DNA of 64,000 bases from JAVBMP01 sp031552195 (GTDB lineage: Bacteria; Desulfobacterota; Desulfovibrionia; Desulfovibrionales; Desulfovibrionaceae): assembly GCA_031552195.1 (NCBI GenBank), contig JAVBMT010000009.1:34162-98161 (forward strand), written 5' to 3'. A model generated the notes under the pieces. The model saw only the letters and a program-made list of their open reading frames with translations. It ran no database searches and was not told where the DNA came from. Positions 32,719-41,704 of this stretch are shown piece after piece (the stretch's first letter is position 1; each line of letters starts with the position of its first letter). The position numbers were made by a program, and so were the translations under genes.

Positions 32719-34479
32719 ATGAAGTTTCTGGAAAACATGAAGGTTGGCGCAAAAATCACACTGCTTCTTATTGTAATGCTTGTTTTTATGGGCGGGCTTT
32801 CGGGGTATGCTCTTCTAAATATTCAGTCTCTGAATAAGCAGTTGAACCTCATGTATAACATGGATCTGGCCGGCATTGACAGCAGCAAGGAAGCCAACAT
32901 TGCCCTGATCAGCGCCTCTCGCTCCACCCGCAACGGCCTGATCTTCTCCAACGATAAAGAGCGGGTGACGCGTTACGGGGAAGGTTTTAAAGACTTCGCG
33001 AAGAAAACCAAAGACCAGCTTGAAATATGCCTCGGAAAAAGCGACGACCCTGAAACCATAGCGCTCGTCAAGCAGACTTTAGCCGCCGTTGATGAAGGCT
33101 TCAAGGCGGAAGAAGCGGTATGGAAAAGGCTATATAACGGAGAGCGCCCCGTGGACGTTATTGGAGATCTTGTCGCTTCGCGCGCCAAGATTGACGCGGC
33201 CGACGACCTGCTGACCAAGGTCGGGGAACGCATGGAGCTTGAAGCCGAGCAGCGCAGCGTTGAAGCGGGCAAGGTGTATGATCGGTCCCTGATAATGACG
33301 CTGGTGGCCATGGGCCTTGCCGTGCTGGCCGGGCTTCTGCTGGGCATGAGCATCAAGGGCGCCATCGCCAAGCCGCTTATATCCGTGTCCGGCAAGGCCG
33401 GGCTGGTGGCGGGCGGCGATCTTGCCCAAGACTTCAGCGCGGACCGCACTGATGAAATAGGCGATCTTTCCCGGTCTCTTGACCAGATGGTGAAAAATTT
33501 GCGCGAGCGGGTGCAGGAAGCGGAGCACAAAACGGAAGAGGCGGCGGAACAGAGCCGCAAAGCCAATATGGCCATGAGCGAGGCCAAAGAGGCCCAGGCT
33601 CAGGCTGAATCCGGACGCCAGGCGATATTGCGCGCCGCTGAAAACGTGGAAACCGTCGTCAGCCGCCTTTCCGCGGCCACGGAAGAGCTTTCCGCCCAGA
33701 TCGAGCAGTCCAGCCGCAGCGCCGACGTCCAGCGCGACCGGGTGACCGCTTCGGCTACCGCTATGGACCAGATGAACGCCACCGTGCTTGAAGTCGCCCG
33801 CAACGCCGGCGTTGCGGCGGAAGGTTCGGATACGGCCCGGAACAAGGCCCAGGAAGGCGCTAGCATAGTGAGCAAATCGATAGAAGCCCTGAACACCGTG
33901 CAAAACGACACCAACGTACTGCGTTCGGAGATGGAACAGCTCGGCAAGCAGGCCGAAGCCATCGGCGCGATCATGACCGTTATCAGCGACATTGCCGACC
34001 AGACCAACCTGCTGGCCCTGAACGCCGCTATTGAAGCGGCCCGCGCCGGAGAAGCCGGGCGCGGTTTCGCCGTTGTCGCTGACGAAGTGCGTAAGCTGGC
34101 GGAAAAAACCATGACCGCCACAAAGGAAGTTGGAACGGCCATAAGCGGCATTCAGCAGGGAACCCAGAACAGCATCAACGCAGTGGCCAAAACCGCGCAA
34201 ACCCTTGACGGCGCGACGGTGCTGGCAACCAGTTCCGGCACCGCGCTCAGCGATATCGTTAAGGTGGTCGACAACACGGCCGACCAGGTGCGCGGCATAG
34301 CCGCGGCGGCGGAGGAACAATCCGCGAGCAGCGATGAAATTACGCATTCCCTGGAAGAAATAAACCGCATTGCGAATGAAACGGCGACGGTAATGGGCGA
34401 ATCCTCCCTGGCCGTGGCCGAGCTTGCCAATCAGACCGGGCAGTTGCAGGTTCTGGTGCAGGACTTGCGCCGCCTGTAA
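32719..34479 (+). CDS. Methyl-accepting chemotaxis protein
   Basis: 586 residues. TM1 about residues 12-32 (ITLLLIVMLVFMGGLSGYAL), a four-helix-bundle-type periplasmic domain to about 190, TM2 193-213 (MTLVAMGLAVLAGLLLGMSI), HAMP to about 266, and a signalling domain whose tip GRGFAVVADEVRKLAEK lies near residue 446. The coiled coil is typical, and the hairpin tip sequence IADQTNLLALNAAIEAARAG is complete. There is no C-terminal CheR/CheB-tethering pentapeptide (ends QVLVQDLRRL). Ligand unknown. RBS AGGAGT. Confidence 0.95.
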   Translation: MKFLENMKVGAKITLLLIVMLVFMGGLSGYALLNIQSLNKQLNLMYNMDLAGIDSSKEANIALISASRSTRNGLIFSNDKERVTRYGEGFKDFAKKTKDQLEICLGKSDDPETIALVKQTLAAVDEGFKAEEAVWKRLYNGERPVDVIGDLVASRAKIDAADDLLTKVGERMELEAEQRSVEAGKVYDRSLIMTLVAMGLAVLAGLLLGMSIKGAIAKPLISVSGKAGLVAGGDLAQDFSADRTDEIGDLSRSLDQMVKNLRERVQEAEHKTEEAAEQSRKANMAMSEAKEAQAQAESGRQAILRAAENVETVVSRLSAATEELSAQIEQSSRSADVQRDRVTASATAMDQMNATVLEVARNAGVAAEGSDTARNKAQEGASIVSKSIEALNTVQNDTNVLRSEMEQLGKQAEAIGAIMTVISDIADQTNLLALNAAIEAARAGEAGRGFAVVADEVRKLAEKTMTATKEVGTAISGIQQGTQNSINAVAKTAQTLDGATVLATSSGTALSDIVKVVDNTADQVRGIAAAAEEQSASSDEITHSLEEINRIANETATVMGESSLAVAELANQTGQLQVLVQDLRRL

Positions 34480-34520
34480 GAATTCAGGACGCAACGCGAG
34501 TTACGCTTGAAACGAGGCGA

Positions 34521-34559
34521 AATGAAAAAGAGCGGCGTTTATACCCGCTCTTTTTCATT
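34521..34559 (+). terminator. Strong terminator of the chemoreceptor gene
   Basis: Perfect 15-bp stem (34521-34535 with 34545-34559) containing GAGCGG with A-run and T-run arms, 41 nt past the stop; works on both strands. Confidence 0.85.
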
Positions 34560-34730
34560 GGCGCGCCTGCGGAGGTTTCCTGAAGCGCCTTCCGGCCTTC
34601 CGCGCGCGAACCGCCGGAACAAGCGGTTCCGGGCAGGCTGGGCCGCCATGAGCGGACAAACCCGGATTGACTGGTTTTTTAAAATTCTATATTGAAACTA
34701 GTGTTTTTAGAGCCTTGGTGGCTTTCATAA

Positions 34731-34830
34731 CATTTACGCTTTGAAAACCTTCCGGCGGCGCGCAATGCGGCGCCCGCAAGCGGGCAGCCCGGCGTGGCCT
34801 CGGCAAAAGGCTTCCCTGTTGCGTACCTGG
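34731..34830. repeat. Degenerate copy D of the dispersed element
   Basis: TTACGCTTTGAAAACC followed by GGCGGCGCGCAATGCGG and CGCCCGCAAGCGGGCAGCCC matches the reverse complement of copy F (56892 downward) in order and spacing, with several changes. It lies in the 428-nt gap between the chemoreceptor gene and the prenyltransferase gene. No far terminal repeat was found. Extent approximate. Confidence 0.45.
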
Positions 34831-34907
34831 AGGAAGTATATTTGCCGCGCGGCCGGTTGCCGCCGGAACTTTTCACGAAAATGCGGCGCAGGCCGCGAGG
34901 GAAACGG

Positions 34908-35780
34908 ATGCGATTGAAACCCTGGATACTTGCCGCCCGCCCCAAAACGCTGGCCGCTTCAGTTGTTCCGGTTGCCGTCGCCTGCGCCCTGGCCTGGAAA
35001 AACGGAGCGTTTTCGTTTGTTCCAGCCTGTATCTGCCTGATCTTCGCCCTGCTCGCGCAAATAGTTTCCAATTACCTGAACGATTACTACGACTTCAAAA
35101 AGGGGGCGGACCGCAGCGACCGGCTTGGCCCCCAAAGGGCCGTGGCCCAAGGCTGGATAGCCCCGGAAGCCATGTTCAGGGTTTCCGTGGCCCTGGTCTG
35201 CCTTGCCTTTCTGCTGGGCTGCGCGCTGATGTTCTACGCTGGCTGGCAGCTGATTTTTGTGGGGATTGGGGTCTGCCTTGGGGTGTTCGCCTATTCTTCC
35301 GGCCCTTACCCCCTGGCTTATCACGGCTTGGGCGATGTTTGCGTGCTGGTGTTTTACGGGCTTGTTCCAGTGGTGTTCACTTATTACGTTCAGGCCCGGG
35401 GCTGGAATTTTTCCGTTGTTGTCGCGGGATTGGCTTTGGGACTTGTTTCGATAAATATTCTGGTGGCCAATAACTACCGTGACCGCGAACAAGACAGGGT
35501 TTCCGCTAAAAACACAAGCGTGGTGCTGTTCGGAGCCAGATTCGGCGAATATTTTTATTTGCTGAACGGTCTTGCGGCGGCGGCGCTTTGCCTGTTTTTC
35601 TGGGCGTACGGCCTTCGGGCGGCCGCCATTCTGCCTTTTTTTTACCTTCTGCCGCATTTTTCCACCTGGAGAGAGATGCGCCGGATCAAAGAAGGGAAAG
35701 CCCTGAACCGCATTTTGGGAAAAAGCGCCAGAAACCTTATTATATTCGGAACCCTGCTAAGTATTGGAGTGGCAATATGA
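34908..35780 (+). CDS. menA: MenA-like polyprenyltransferase (UbiA superfamily)
   Basis: 290 residues, about eight membrane helices. Prenyl-diphosphate/Mg motif NDYYDFKKGADRSDRLGPQRA and the second Asp-rich motif NNYRDREQDRVSAKNTSVVL are both present, in the spacing of MenA. The N-terminus LKPWILAARPKTLAASVVPV is the MenA opening. It attaches the isoprenoid tail to the menaquinone precursor (1,4-dihydroxy-2-naphthoate, or its carboxylated form in the futalosine route, where the enzyme is MqnP). The ATG at 34908 follows GAGGGA. It overlaps the next gene by 4 nt. Confidence 0.9.
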   Translation: MRLKPWILAARPKTLAASVVPVAVACALAWKNGAFSFVPACICLIFALLAQIVSNYLNDYYDFKKGADRSDRLGPQRAVAQGWIAPEAMFRVSVALVCLAFLLGCALMFYAGWQLIFVGIGVCLGVFAYSSGPYPLAYHGLGDVCVLVFYGLVPVVFTYYVQARGWNFSVVVAGLALGLVSINILVANNYRDREQDRVSAKNTSVVLFGARFGEYFYLLNGLAAAALCLFFWAYGLRAAAILPFFYLLPHFSTWREMRRIKEGKALNRILGKSARNLIIFGTLLSIGVAI

Positions 35781-36706
35781 AAAGCCGTCTTTTGTGTCTT
35801 GCGGCCGCTGTTCTGCTGATGGCCGCCTGTGATTCGCCCGCGCCGGAAAATTCTTACGAGCTGAAAATAGGGGCTATGTCCTCCATGGATTTTTTGCCTC
35901 TGGTTGTGGCCAGGGATGAGGGTATTTTTGAGAAACACGGCCTGAAAGTTAAAATAGTCAAGTTTTATTCCGCCAACGACCGCGACGCCGCCCTGCAAAG
36001 CGGGAATATTGACGGAACGGTGACGGATTACACCGGGGCGGTGCTGCAAAAAGCCGGGGGGCTTGACGTTAAGATAACTTCGGCCTGCAACGCCCGCTTT
36101 TGCGTGATGACCGGCCCGGAAAGCGGAATCAGCGGGCTTCCGGGACTGGAAGGCAGAAAAGTGGCGGTTTCGCGTAATACGGTCATTGATTTTTGCATTG
36201 AAAAAGCCCTTGAATCCGCCGGGCTTCCCGCTTCGGCTGTGGAAAAGCAGGAAATAAACAAAATTCCTGTACGCTTTGAAATGTTGCTGAGCGGGCAAAC
36301 CGACGCCACCGCCCTGCCAGATCCTTTCATTACGATCGCCGCCTCCAAAGGGGCCAGCGCTCTGGCCTGCATGGAAGACCTGGACTACGCGGTCACCGGT
36401 TTCGTATTTTTGTCCGCCACCCTGCGGGACCATCCGGCCGAGCTGAAGGCCTTTTACCGGGCATATAACGAGGCGGTGGAGCGGATAACCGCCGGGGCCG
36501 TTCCCGGTTTGAAGGCTATGCTGGTGCAGGACATGGGCTTTCCCGAACCCTTGGCCGGAAACGTGAACCTTCCGCGATACTCCAAGGCGGGCATGCCGCG
36601 CGAAAAGGATATAAAAGCCGCGATAAGCTGGTTGGAGGGCAAGGGCCTGGTTTCACCCGCCTTTGATGCCGCCGGCCTGCTGGACGGCAGTTTCGTGAAC
36701 CCCTGA
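35777..36706 (+). CDS. ABC-transporter substrate-binding lipoprotein (NMT1/SsuA-like)
   Basis: 309 residues. Lipobox LLMAAC at about residue 20 (signal MKSRLLCLAAAVLLMAAC). Periplasmic-binding type II fold as in SsuA/ThiY: IGAMSSMDFLPLVVARDEGIF, KHGLKVKIVKF, ALQSGNIDGTVTDYTGAV, then VAVSRNTVIDFCIEKALESAG, MLLSGQTDATALPDPF. These bind sulfonates, thiamine precursors, or nitrate-like anions in the known members. Its ATG overlaps the menA stop (ATGA), so it is co-expressed with quinone synthesis; ligand unknown. Confidence 0.88.
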   Translation: MKSRLLCLAAAVLLMAACDSPAPENSYELKIGAMSSMDFLPLVVARDEGIFEKHGLKVKIVKFYSANDRDAALQSGNIDGTVTDYTGAVLQKAGGLDVKITSACNARFCVMTGPESGISGLPGLEGRKVAVSRNTVIDFCIEKALESAGLPASAVEKQEINKIPVRFEMLLSGQTDATALPDPFITIAASKGASALACMEDLDYAVTGFVFLSATLRDHPAELKAFYRAYNEAVERITAGAVPGLKAMLVQDMGFPEPLAGNVNLPRYSKAGMPREKDIKAAISWLEGKGLVSPAFDAAGLLDGSFVNP

Positions 36707-36729
36707 AACGCTGCGGCAGCGGAAATACA

Positions 36730-37467
36730 GTGTCTTTTCTGAGCATCAGGAACCTGACCGTTTTTTACGGGAAAACTCCGGTTCTGGAGAATTTCAGCCT
36801 TGAGCTTGAAAAAGGGAGCGTATATTCGCTCGTCGGACCTTCCGGCTGCGGAAAATCCACGCTGTTAAAGGCTGTTGCCGGAATTATAAAGGCGCGCTCG
36901 GGCGAGGTTCTGCTTGACGGGCGGGCGGTTGATCCCCGTAAGCGGGTTCTGGGCTATAGCCCGCAGAATTACGGCCTGCTGGACTGGCTCACTGTGGAGC
37001 AAAACATCCGGCTGGGCGAAAAAATTCGCGGAACCCGGTCTGAGCATGCCGGACGCATTATCGAACGCCTGGGGCTTGACGGGTTGCTCGAACGCTATCC
37101 TAAAGAACTGAGCGGAGGGCAGCAGCAACGGGCGGCATTAGCCCGCGCCTGGATATTAAACCCGGAAGTGCTGCTGATGGACGAACCTTTTTCCGCCCTT
37201 GACCAGTTCACCGCCGAGCAGTCGCGCGAACTTTTCCTGGCCCTTTGGAAGGAAAGAAAAACCACCACCTTGTTCGTAACGCACAATCTGCGCGAGGCGG
37301 TGCGCATGGGGCGGTTTATCGTAATTATTTCAAGGCGGGCCGGAGCGCCGGAGGTGGTTGAAAATCCGCTTTTTCATCCCGGAGCGGGGCGTGGCGAAAT
37401 TGATTATTTCAACTTCGAGCAGGCCGTGGGCCGCCGTCTGCTGGAGGCTGGCGAACCGGCCTGCTGA
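36730..37467 (+). CDS. ABC transporter ATPase (SsuB/TauB type)
   Basis: 245 residues. Walker A GPSGCGKSTLLKAV, Q-loop GYSPQNYGLLDWLTVEQNI, signature ELSGGQQQRAALARAW, Walker B VLLMDEPFSALDQFT and switch FVTHNLREAVRMG. Start GTG at 36730 after GCGGAAATACA. It powers import through the permease with the lipoprotein. Confidence 0.93.
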   Translation: MSFLSIRNLTVFYGKTPVLENFSLELEKGSVYSLVGPSGCGKSTLLKAVAGIIKARSGEVLLDGRAVDPRKRVLGYSPQNYGLLDWLTVEQNIRLGEKIRGTRSEHAGRIIERLGLDGLLERYPKELSGGQQQRAALARAWILNPEVLLMDEPFSALDQFTAEQSRELFLALWKERKTTTLFVTHNLREAVRMGRFIVIISRRAGAPEVVENPLFHPGAGRGEIDYFNFEQAVGRRLLEAGEPAC

Positions 37468-37581
37468 CGCGCCGCGCTTCCGGACGGCGCAGCGCTTAAG
37501 ACCGCCTCCATATATTCATAAAGGCAGTGGCTGGCAGCATTGCGATTTTGCGTTTACCCAGGCTGATCCGGCCATGCGGCT

Positions 37582-38343
37582 ATGCAGGAGAAACCCCGCT
37601 TGCTTAAATCCGGCAAAATGTTTCTTTCCGGCTTTCTGGCGTTCCATATTCTATGGCTGGCGCTGGACCTGGGCATTCAGTCCGACGTTTTCGCCGGGCC
37701 GCTTCCTGTTTATAAGGCTTTGGGAGCCATGCTGGCCGGAACGCCGGTATGGGGGCACATCGGCGCGAGTTTCGCGCGCGTCTTCAAGGGGATGGCGCTT
37801 TCGTTGCTGCTGGGGGTTCCCGCCGGCATTCTGCTGGCGTGCAACGTCACGTTGAACAAGATAGGCGGTTCCCTGCTTTATTTCACTTACCCCGTTCCCA
37901 AGCTGGCCCTGCTGCCCGTGGTCATGCTGCTGTTCGGCATAGGCGAAGCCGCGAAAATAACCATGATAGCCCTTATCCTGGTTTTCCAGATAACTCTCGC
38001 CGCGCGTGACGCCGTGAGCCACATCGACAGGGATGATTTCGCGGTTTTGACCTCGTTGGGGGCGGGCCGCGCGCAGACTTTACGCTGGGTGATTTTTCCG
38101 GCCGTGTTGCCGGAAATTCTGACTTCGGTGCGGGTGGCCACCGGAACGGTGATTTCCGTGCTGTTTTTCACCGAAACTTACGGCACGGAGCACGGCATGG
38201 GCTTTTATATCACGGACGCCTGGATGCGCTTGGCCTACGCCGAAATGTACGCGGGAATATACGTTCTTTCCATGATGGGCTTTTTGCTGTTTTTCGCCAT
38301 AGACCGGCTTGAAGAAGCCCTGTGCGGCTGGAAGAAGAGGTGA
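37582..38343 (+). CDS. ABC transporter permease (SsuC/TauC type)
   Basis: 253 residues, about six helices. Binding-protein-dependent inner-membrane component: EAAKITMIALILVFQITLAA and, in the EAA loop region, TSLGAGRAQTLRWVIFPAVLPEI; FGIGEAAKITM precedes it. Start uncertain: ATG at 37582, TTG at 37600 (nearer to GGAG) or ATG at 37618. It ends 8 nt from the convergent ubiE gene. Last gene of the menA-lipoprotein-ATPase-permease operon. Confidence 0.9.
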   Translation: MQEKPRLLKSGKMFLSGFLAFHILWLALDLGIQSDVFAGPLPVYKALGAMLAGTPVWGHIGASFARVFKGMALSLLLGVPAGILLACNVTLNKIGGSLLYFTYPVPKLALLPVVMLLFGIGEAAKITMIALILVFQITLAARDAVSHIDRDDFAVLTSLGAGRAQTLRWVIFPAVLPEILTSVRVATGTVISVLFFTETYGTEHGMGFYITDAWMRLAYAEMYAGIYVLSMMGFLLFFAIDRLEEALCGWKKR

Positions 38344-38351
38344 GGCGGGGC

Positions 38352-39083
38352 TTATTTCATTCCGAGATAGAGCGAGCAGACGCCAAAGGTGAACGCCCGG
38401 CAGCTTACGTTTCTGAAGCCGTTGCTTTTCAGTATGGCGGCCATTTCCTCGCTTTGCGGAAAAGCGGCGATGGATTCCGGCAGGTAGCGGTAAGCCCTTT
38501 CGCTTTTTGACATGAGCCGGCCCAGGGCGGGAATGACCAGCCTGGAATATATTTTATACAGGCGTTTCAGGACAGGGTTGGCCGGGGTTGAAAGTTCCAG
38601 AATCATCAGACTTCCCCCCGGCCTGAGCACCCGCAATATTTCCCGCAGGCCCTTGCCCAGGTTTTCGAAATTCCGGATGCCGAAGGCTACGGTCACGGCG
38701 TCAAAGCTTTCGTCTGCAAAACCCAGGGAGCAGCAATCCTGTTTTTCAAAGCGGATGCTGCCGCCCAGCCCGGCTTTATCAACCTTGCCGGCCGCTATCT
38801 TCATCATTTCTTCGGAAAGGTCCACCCCGACAATTTCTTTGGGCCGCAAAACGCGATGGGCCTCAAGCGCCAAATCTCCGGTGCCGGTGGCGACGTCGAG
38901 CAGGCGTTGCGGAGCGGCTTCTTTCAGGCTGTTCAGGCCTTTTTTCCTCCATTTCCGGTCAATGCCCATGGACAGCGTCAGGTTAAGCGCGTCGTAATTT
39001 TCCGCGATTTCGTCAAACATGCGTTCTATCTGAACGGCTTTGTTTTCCGGGGAATTATAGGGTGTGACTTTTTCTACTTTCAT
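38352..39083 (-). CDS. ubiE: Demethylmenaquinone methyltransferase UbiE/MenG
   Basis: 243 residues. Motif I LLDVATGTGDLALEAHRVL, EIVGVDLSEEMMKIA, FADESFDAVTVAFGIRNFEN and the motif VLRPGGSLMILELSTP are the UbiE set; the end SNGFRNVSCRAFTFGVCSLYLGMK is the usual C-terminus. It methylates demethylmenaquinone with SAM. Nine nt after the PiT gene and convergent with the menA operon, so the two menaquinone genes flank the same locus. Confidence 0.95.
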   Translation of the reverse strand: MKVEKVTPYNSPENKAVQIERMFDEIAENYDALNLTLSMGIDRKWRKKGLNSLKEAAPQRLLDVATGTGDLALEAHRVLRPKEIVGVDLSEEMMKIAAGKVDKAGLGGSIRFEKQDCCSLGFADESFDAVTVAFGIRNFENLGKGLREILRVLRPGGSLMILELSTPANPVLKRLYKIYSRLVIPALGRLMSKSERAYRYLPESIAAFPQSEEMAAILKSNGFRNVSCRAFTFGVCSLYLGMK

Positions 39084-39092
39084 TTGCCCTGC

Positions 39093-40106
39093 TTACGCGA
39101 TCAGCCCCATTACCAGCTCAAGGACGAAAAAGCTGGCCGCCCCGACTATGGCGGATGCCGGAATGGTCAGTATCCAGGCGATAAGCAGGTGGCCGGCTAT
39201 GCCCCAGTGCACGGCGGAAAGCCGTTGGGTCGAACCAACCCCGAAGATGCAGGAGGTGATGGTATGGGTGGTGCTTATGGGCGCTCCGACAAGCGACGCG
39301 CAGCCTATGACCACGGCGGCGGAGGTTTCCGCCGCGAAGCCGTGCACCGGTTCCATCTTGAAGACTTTGTGCCCCATGGTCTTAACGATCTTCCAGCCGC
39401 CCATGGCCGTTCCGGCGGCCATGGCCATGGCGCAGATTATTTTCACCCAGAAGGGAACGCTTATCGAATCTATTTCGCCGAAGATGAAAAGGGCCAGGGT
39501 GATTATGCCCATAGTTTTCTGGGCGTCGTTCAGCCCGTGTCCCAAGGCCATAAATCCGGCGGAAAGGATTTGCGATTTCCGGAAAATTCGGTTTACCAGC
39601 GGGCGGTTCACTTTGAAGAAGATGATGCTGATCAGGGTCATCATCATGAAACCGACTACAAACCCGCCAATGGGAGAAATTACCAGCGGGAGCACTATTT
39701 TTTTTAAGATGGAAGCCCCGTTAAGCGAGCTTGGCCCGGCGTGGGCCAGGGCCGCGCCCATAAGGCCGCCGATCAGGGCGTGGGAAGACGATGAGGGAAT
39801 GCCGAAATACCAGGTTATGGAGTTCCAGCTTATGGCCCCGAGAAGTGCGGCCAGAACGAGGATATGGCTGCCTTCCACCACTTCCGTCACGACGACGCCG
39901 CTGCCCAGGGTGTGGGCGACCTCCGTTCCCAGCATCGCGCCCAGAAGGTTCAGCCCGGCGGCCATAATAACGGCCGCGCGCGGCGTAAGCACTTTGGTTG
40001 AGACAACGGTGGCTATGGCGTTGGCGCAGTCATGCGCCCCGTTAGTAAAGTCGAAGGCCAGGGCCGCGATTATGATGAGGACCAGAAGCAGGGAGACTTC
40101 AAACAT
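39093..40106 (-). CDS. pit: PiT-family low-affinity phosphate transporter
   Basis: 337 residues, about ten helices. The two PiT signatures are seen: DFTNGAHDCANAIATVVSTK near the N-terminus and the paired LGHGLNDAQKTMGIITLALF in the second half. Phosphate or metal-phosphate is taken up by ion symport. Its start overlaps the DUF47 gene by 8 nt. Confidence 0.93.
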   Translation of the reverse strand: MFEVSLLLVLIIIAALAFDFTNGAHDCANAIATVVSTKVLTPRAAVIMAAGLNLLGAMLGTEVAHTLGSGVVVTEVVEGSHILVLAALLGAISWNSITWYFGIPSSSSHALIGGLMGAALAHAGPSSLNGASILKKIVLPLVISPIGGFVVGFMMMTLISIIFFKVNRPLVNRIFRKSQILSAGFMALGHGLNDAQKTMGIITLALFIFGEIDSISVPFWVKIICAMAMAAGTAMGGWKIVKTMGHKVFKMEPVHGFAAETSAAVVIGCASLVGAPISTTHTITSCIFGVGSTQRLSAVHWGIAGHLLIAWILTIPASAIVGAASFFVLELVMGLIA

Positions 40107-40725
40107 TTTTCAGAACCGCTTCTTCAATTGTTTCAGCCAGCAGAACGACCTGGTTGAAGAGCATTTCCACCCGGTCGTAGGCGCGGCTCCATTTGAGCAT
40201 GTTCACTATATCGTCAGGCGTGGGGTTTTTGGTGTCGTAAAGTTCGCCCAGGCCCATGCTGAGAAGCATTTCGCACTCGCCGCAAAGGGCTCTGAAAGCC
40301 TTGGTCTTGTGGCAGTCGCGTTTTTGCGAAAGGCCGAGGAGCATTTCGTTGGTGAGCTGCGCAAGCTCGTTCAGGCAGCGCGCCATTTGCAGCATGGGGA
40401 AACGGATTCGGCTGAATTCGAAAATATAAAGGCGGTTGGCCAGGTTGTAATAAAGGTCTATGGCGTCTTCCTGCGCCTTGTTGATGTGCAGGATATCCTC
40501 ACGGTCTATCGGGGTGATGAAGGTCTGGGAAAGATGCCTGGAAATGGTGAGTTCCAGGGCGTCGGCTTCAGCCTCAAGCAGGGAAATTTCCCGGTGCGGC
40601 CTGTCCACAACGGTGTGATTGTCGAGAATGAGGGTCAGGCCGGTGGCGACTCTGCACAAAATAGCGTTTTGCTGCAGGAGCAGCTCGAAAAAAGGAGCTC
40701 CTTTGGGGAGCAAGGCTCTTAGCAT
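40099..40725 (-). CDS. DUF47 (PhoU-like) phosphate-transport regulator
   Basis: 208 residues, all-helical: LLPKGAPFFELLLQQNAILC, ISLLEAEADALELTISRHLS, FITPIDREDILHINKAQEDAIDLYYN, CLNELAQLTNEML. Matches the Pit accessory protein/PhoU-like group encoded next to PiT transporters, which is thought to modulate transport and bind metal clusters. First gene of DUF47-pit-ubiE. Confidence 0.9.
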   Translation of the reverse strand: MLRALLPKGAPFFELLLQQNAILCRVATGLTLILDNHTVVDRPHREISLLEAEADALELTISRHLSQTFITPIDREDILHINKAQEDAIDLYYNLANRLYIFEFSRIRFPMLQMARCLNELAQLTNEMLLGLSQKRDCHKTKAFRALCGECEMLLSMGLGELYDTKNPTPDDIVNMLKWSRAYDRVEMLFNQVVLLAETIEEAVLKNV

Positions 40726-40998
40726 AGATTGAGACTCCGGTGGCGGTTATGAAGGCTGGGGTCTTGAATTGCGCCCGCTTTGCGCGGTGTTGCCGCTACG
40801 GCGGAATATAAAGCAGTAAAAGCCGGCACGCAAGTTTTTTTGTTCCGGCCTGAACGGTGAGGAAGTGAACGGAGTCTGCCCGGGCGTCTCTTGAAAAGCC
40901 TGGGCGCGTTGGTTTGCAGGCACATCGGACGAAGCGGATAGCGCCGGTAACGTCCGCTTGGGCGAGGCCCGGAGAGGCGGCTCGCGGCTGGAGGCGAT

Positions 40999-41358
40999 TC
41001 AACCGTCCTGTTTGTAGAATTCGGTCAGGGCCGCCAGCAGGTCAAGGGCGTGTCGGCGGCGCTCAAGCGGGAACATCTGGAGTATTTCGGCCATTCGGAC
41101 TATGTTTATTTCGTTTTTCGGGTCTCCAGAGTAGAAAAAAGAGGAAAGTTCGCAGCCGAACAGGTCGCGCATCCGCAGCATGCGTGAGGCGCTTATCTTG
41201 ACCGTGCCGTTTTCTATGCGGGAAATCGTTTCCGGCGCGAGGCCGAAATATTCCGCAACCTGGGCCTGGGTAAATTCCGCTTTTTTCCTTTGCACGGCGA
41301 TGGCCGCGCCGAGCTTTTTAAATTGTTTTTTACTCAAAGGTTTCTTCTCCGGACGCAT
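40999..41358 (-). CDS. XRE-family regulator 2
   Basis: 119 residues. HTH_3 domain at residues 14-70: LGAAIAVQRKKAEFTQAQVA, EYFGLAPETISRIENGTV (recognition helix APETISRIENG). C-terminal part (FGCELSSFFYSGDPKNEI and a helix ERRRHALDLLAALTEFYKQD) is shared in layout with the neighbour. The two overlap by 29 nt in different frames, so this looks like an old tandem duplication. No operator is identified near it with confidence. Confidence 0.85.
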   Translation of the reverse strand: MRPEKKPLSKKQFKKLGAAIAVQRKKAEFTQAQVAEYFGLAPETISRIENGTVKISASRMLRMRDLFGCELSSFFYSGDPKNEINIVRMAEILQMFPLERRRHALDLLAALTEFYKQDG

Positions 41359-41704
41359 TCAGGCTATTGACGTCTCTGGCGGCAATTTCGAAAATATTCA
41401 GCACTGCCGTCCGCTTGTCTTCCGGCAAGGTGTTCAGGATCGCCATGGCGTCTACAACATACTTTATGGCGTCATCGTTTTCCGTCCAGAAAAAATCGCC
41501 GGCCTCGCATTTGAACAGTTCGTGCAGGCGGTAAAGCTTGCCTATATCAATCGCGTTCGCGCCCCTTTCAATGCGCGAGACAGTGCCCTTTTTGACTTTC
41601 AGGAATTCGGCCACCTGGCTTTGGGTCAGGCCGGCCTTCTTGCGCTGCCTGGCCACGGCCTGCCCGATTTTTACATTGTATTCGTCTTTATCCACTCGAT
41701 TCAC
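41330..41704 (-). CDS. XRE-family regulator 1
   Basis: 124 residues from the GTG at 41704; other candidates are GTG 41695 and TTG 41737, none with a clear RBS. HTH_3 at about residues 12-65: IGQAVARQRKKAGLTQSQVA, EFLKVKKGTVSRIERGANAI. C-terminal region IAILNTLPEDKRTAVLNIFEIA (with variant start) forms helices like those of the downstream paralogue. First gene of the pair. The nearest divergent target is the alcohol dehydrogenase promoter 360 nt away. Confidence 0.8.
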   Translation of the reverse strand: MNRVDKDEYNVKIGQAVARQRKKAGLTQSQVAEFLKVKKGTVSRIERGANAIDIGKLYRLHELFKCEAGDFFWTENDDAIKYVVDAMAILNTLPEDKRTAVLNIFEIAARDVNSLNASGEETFE

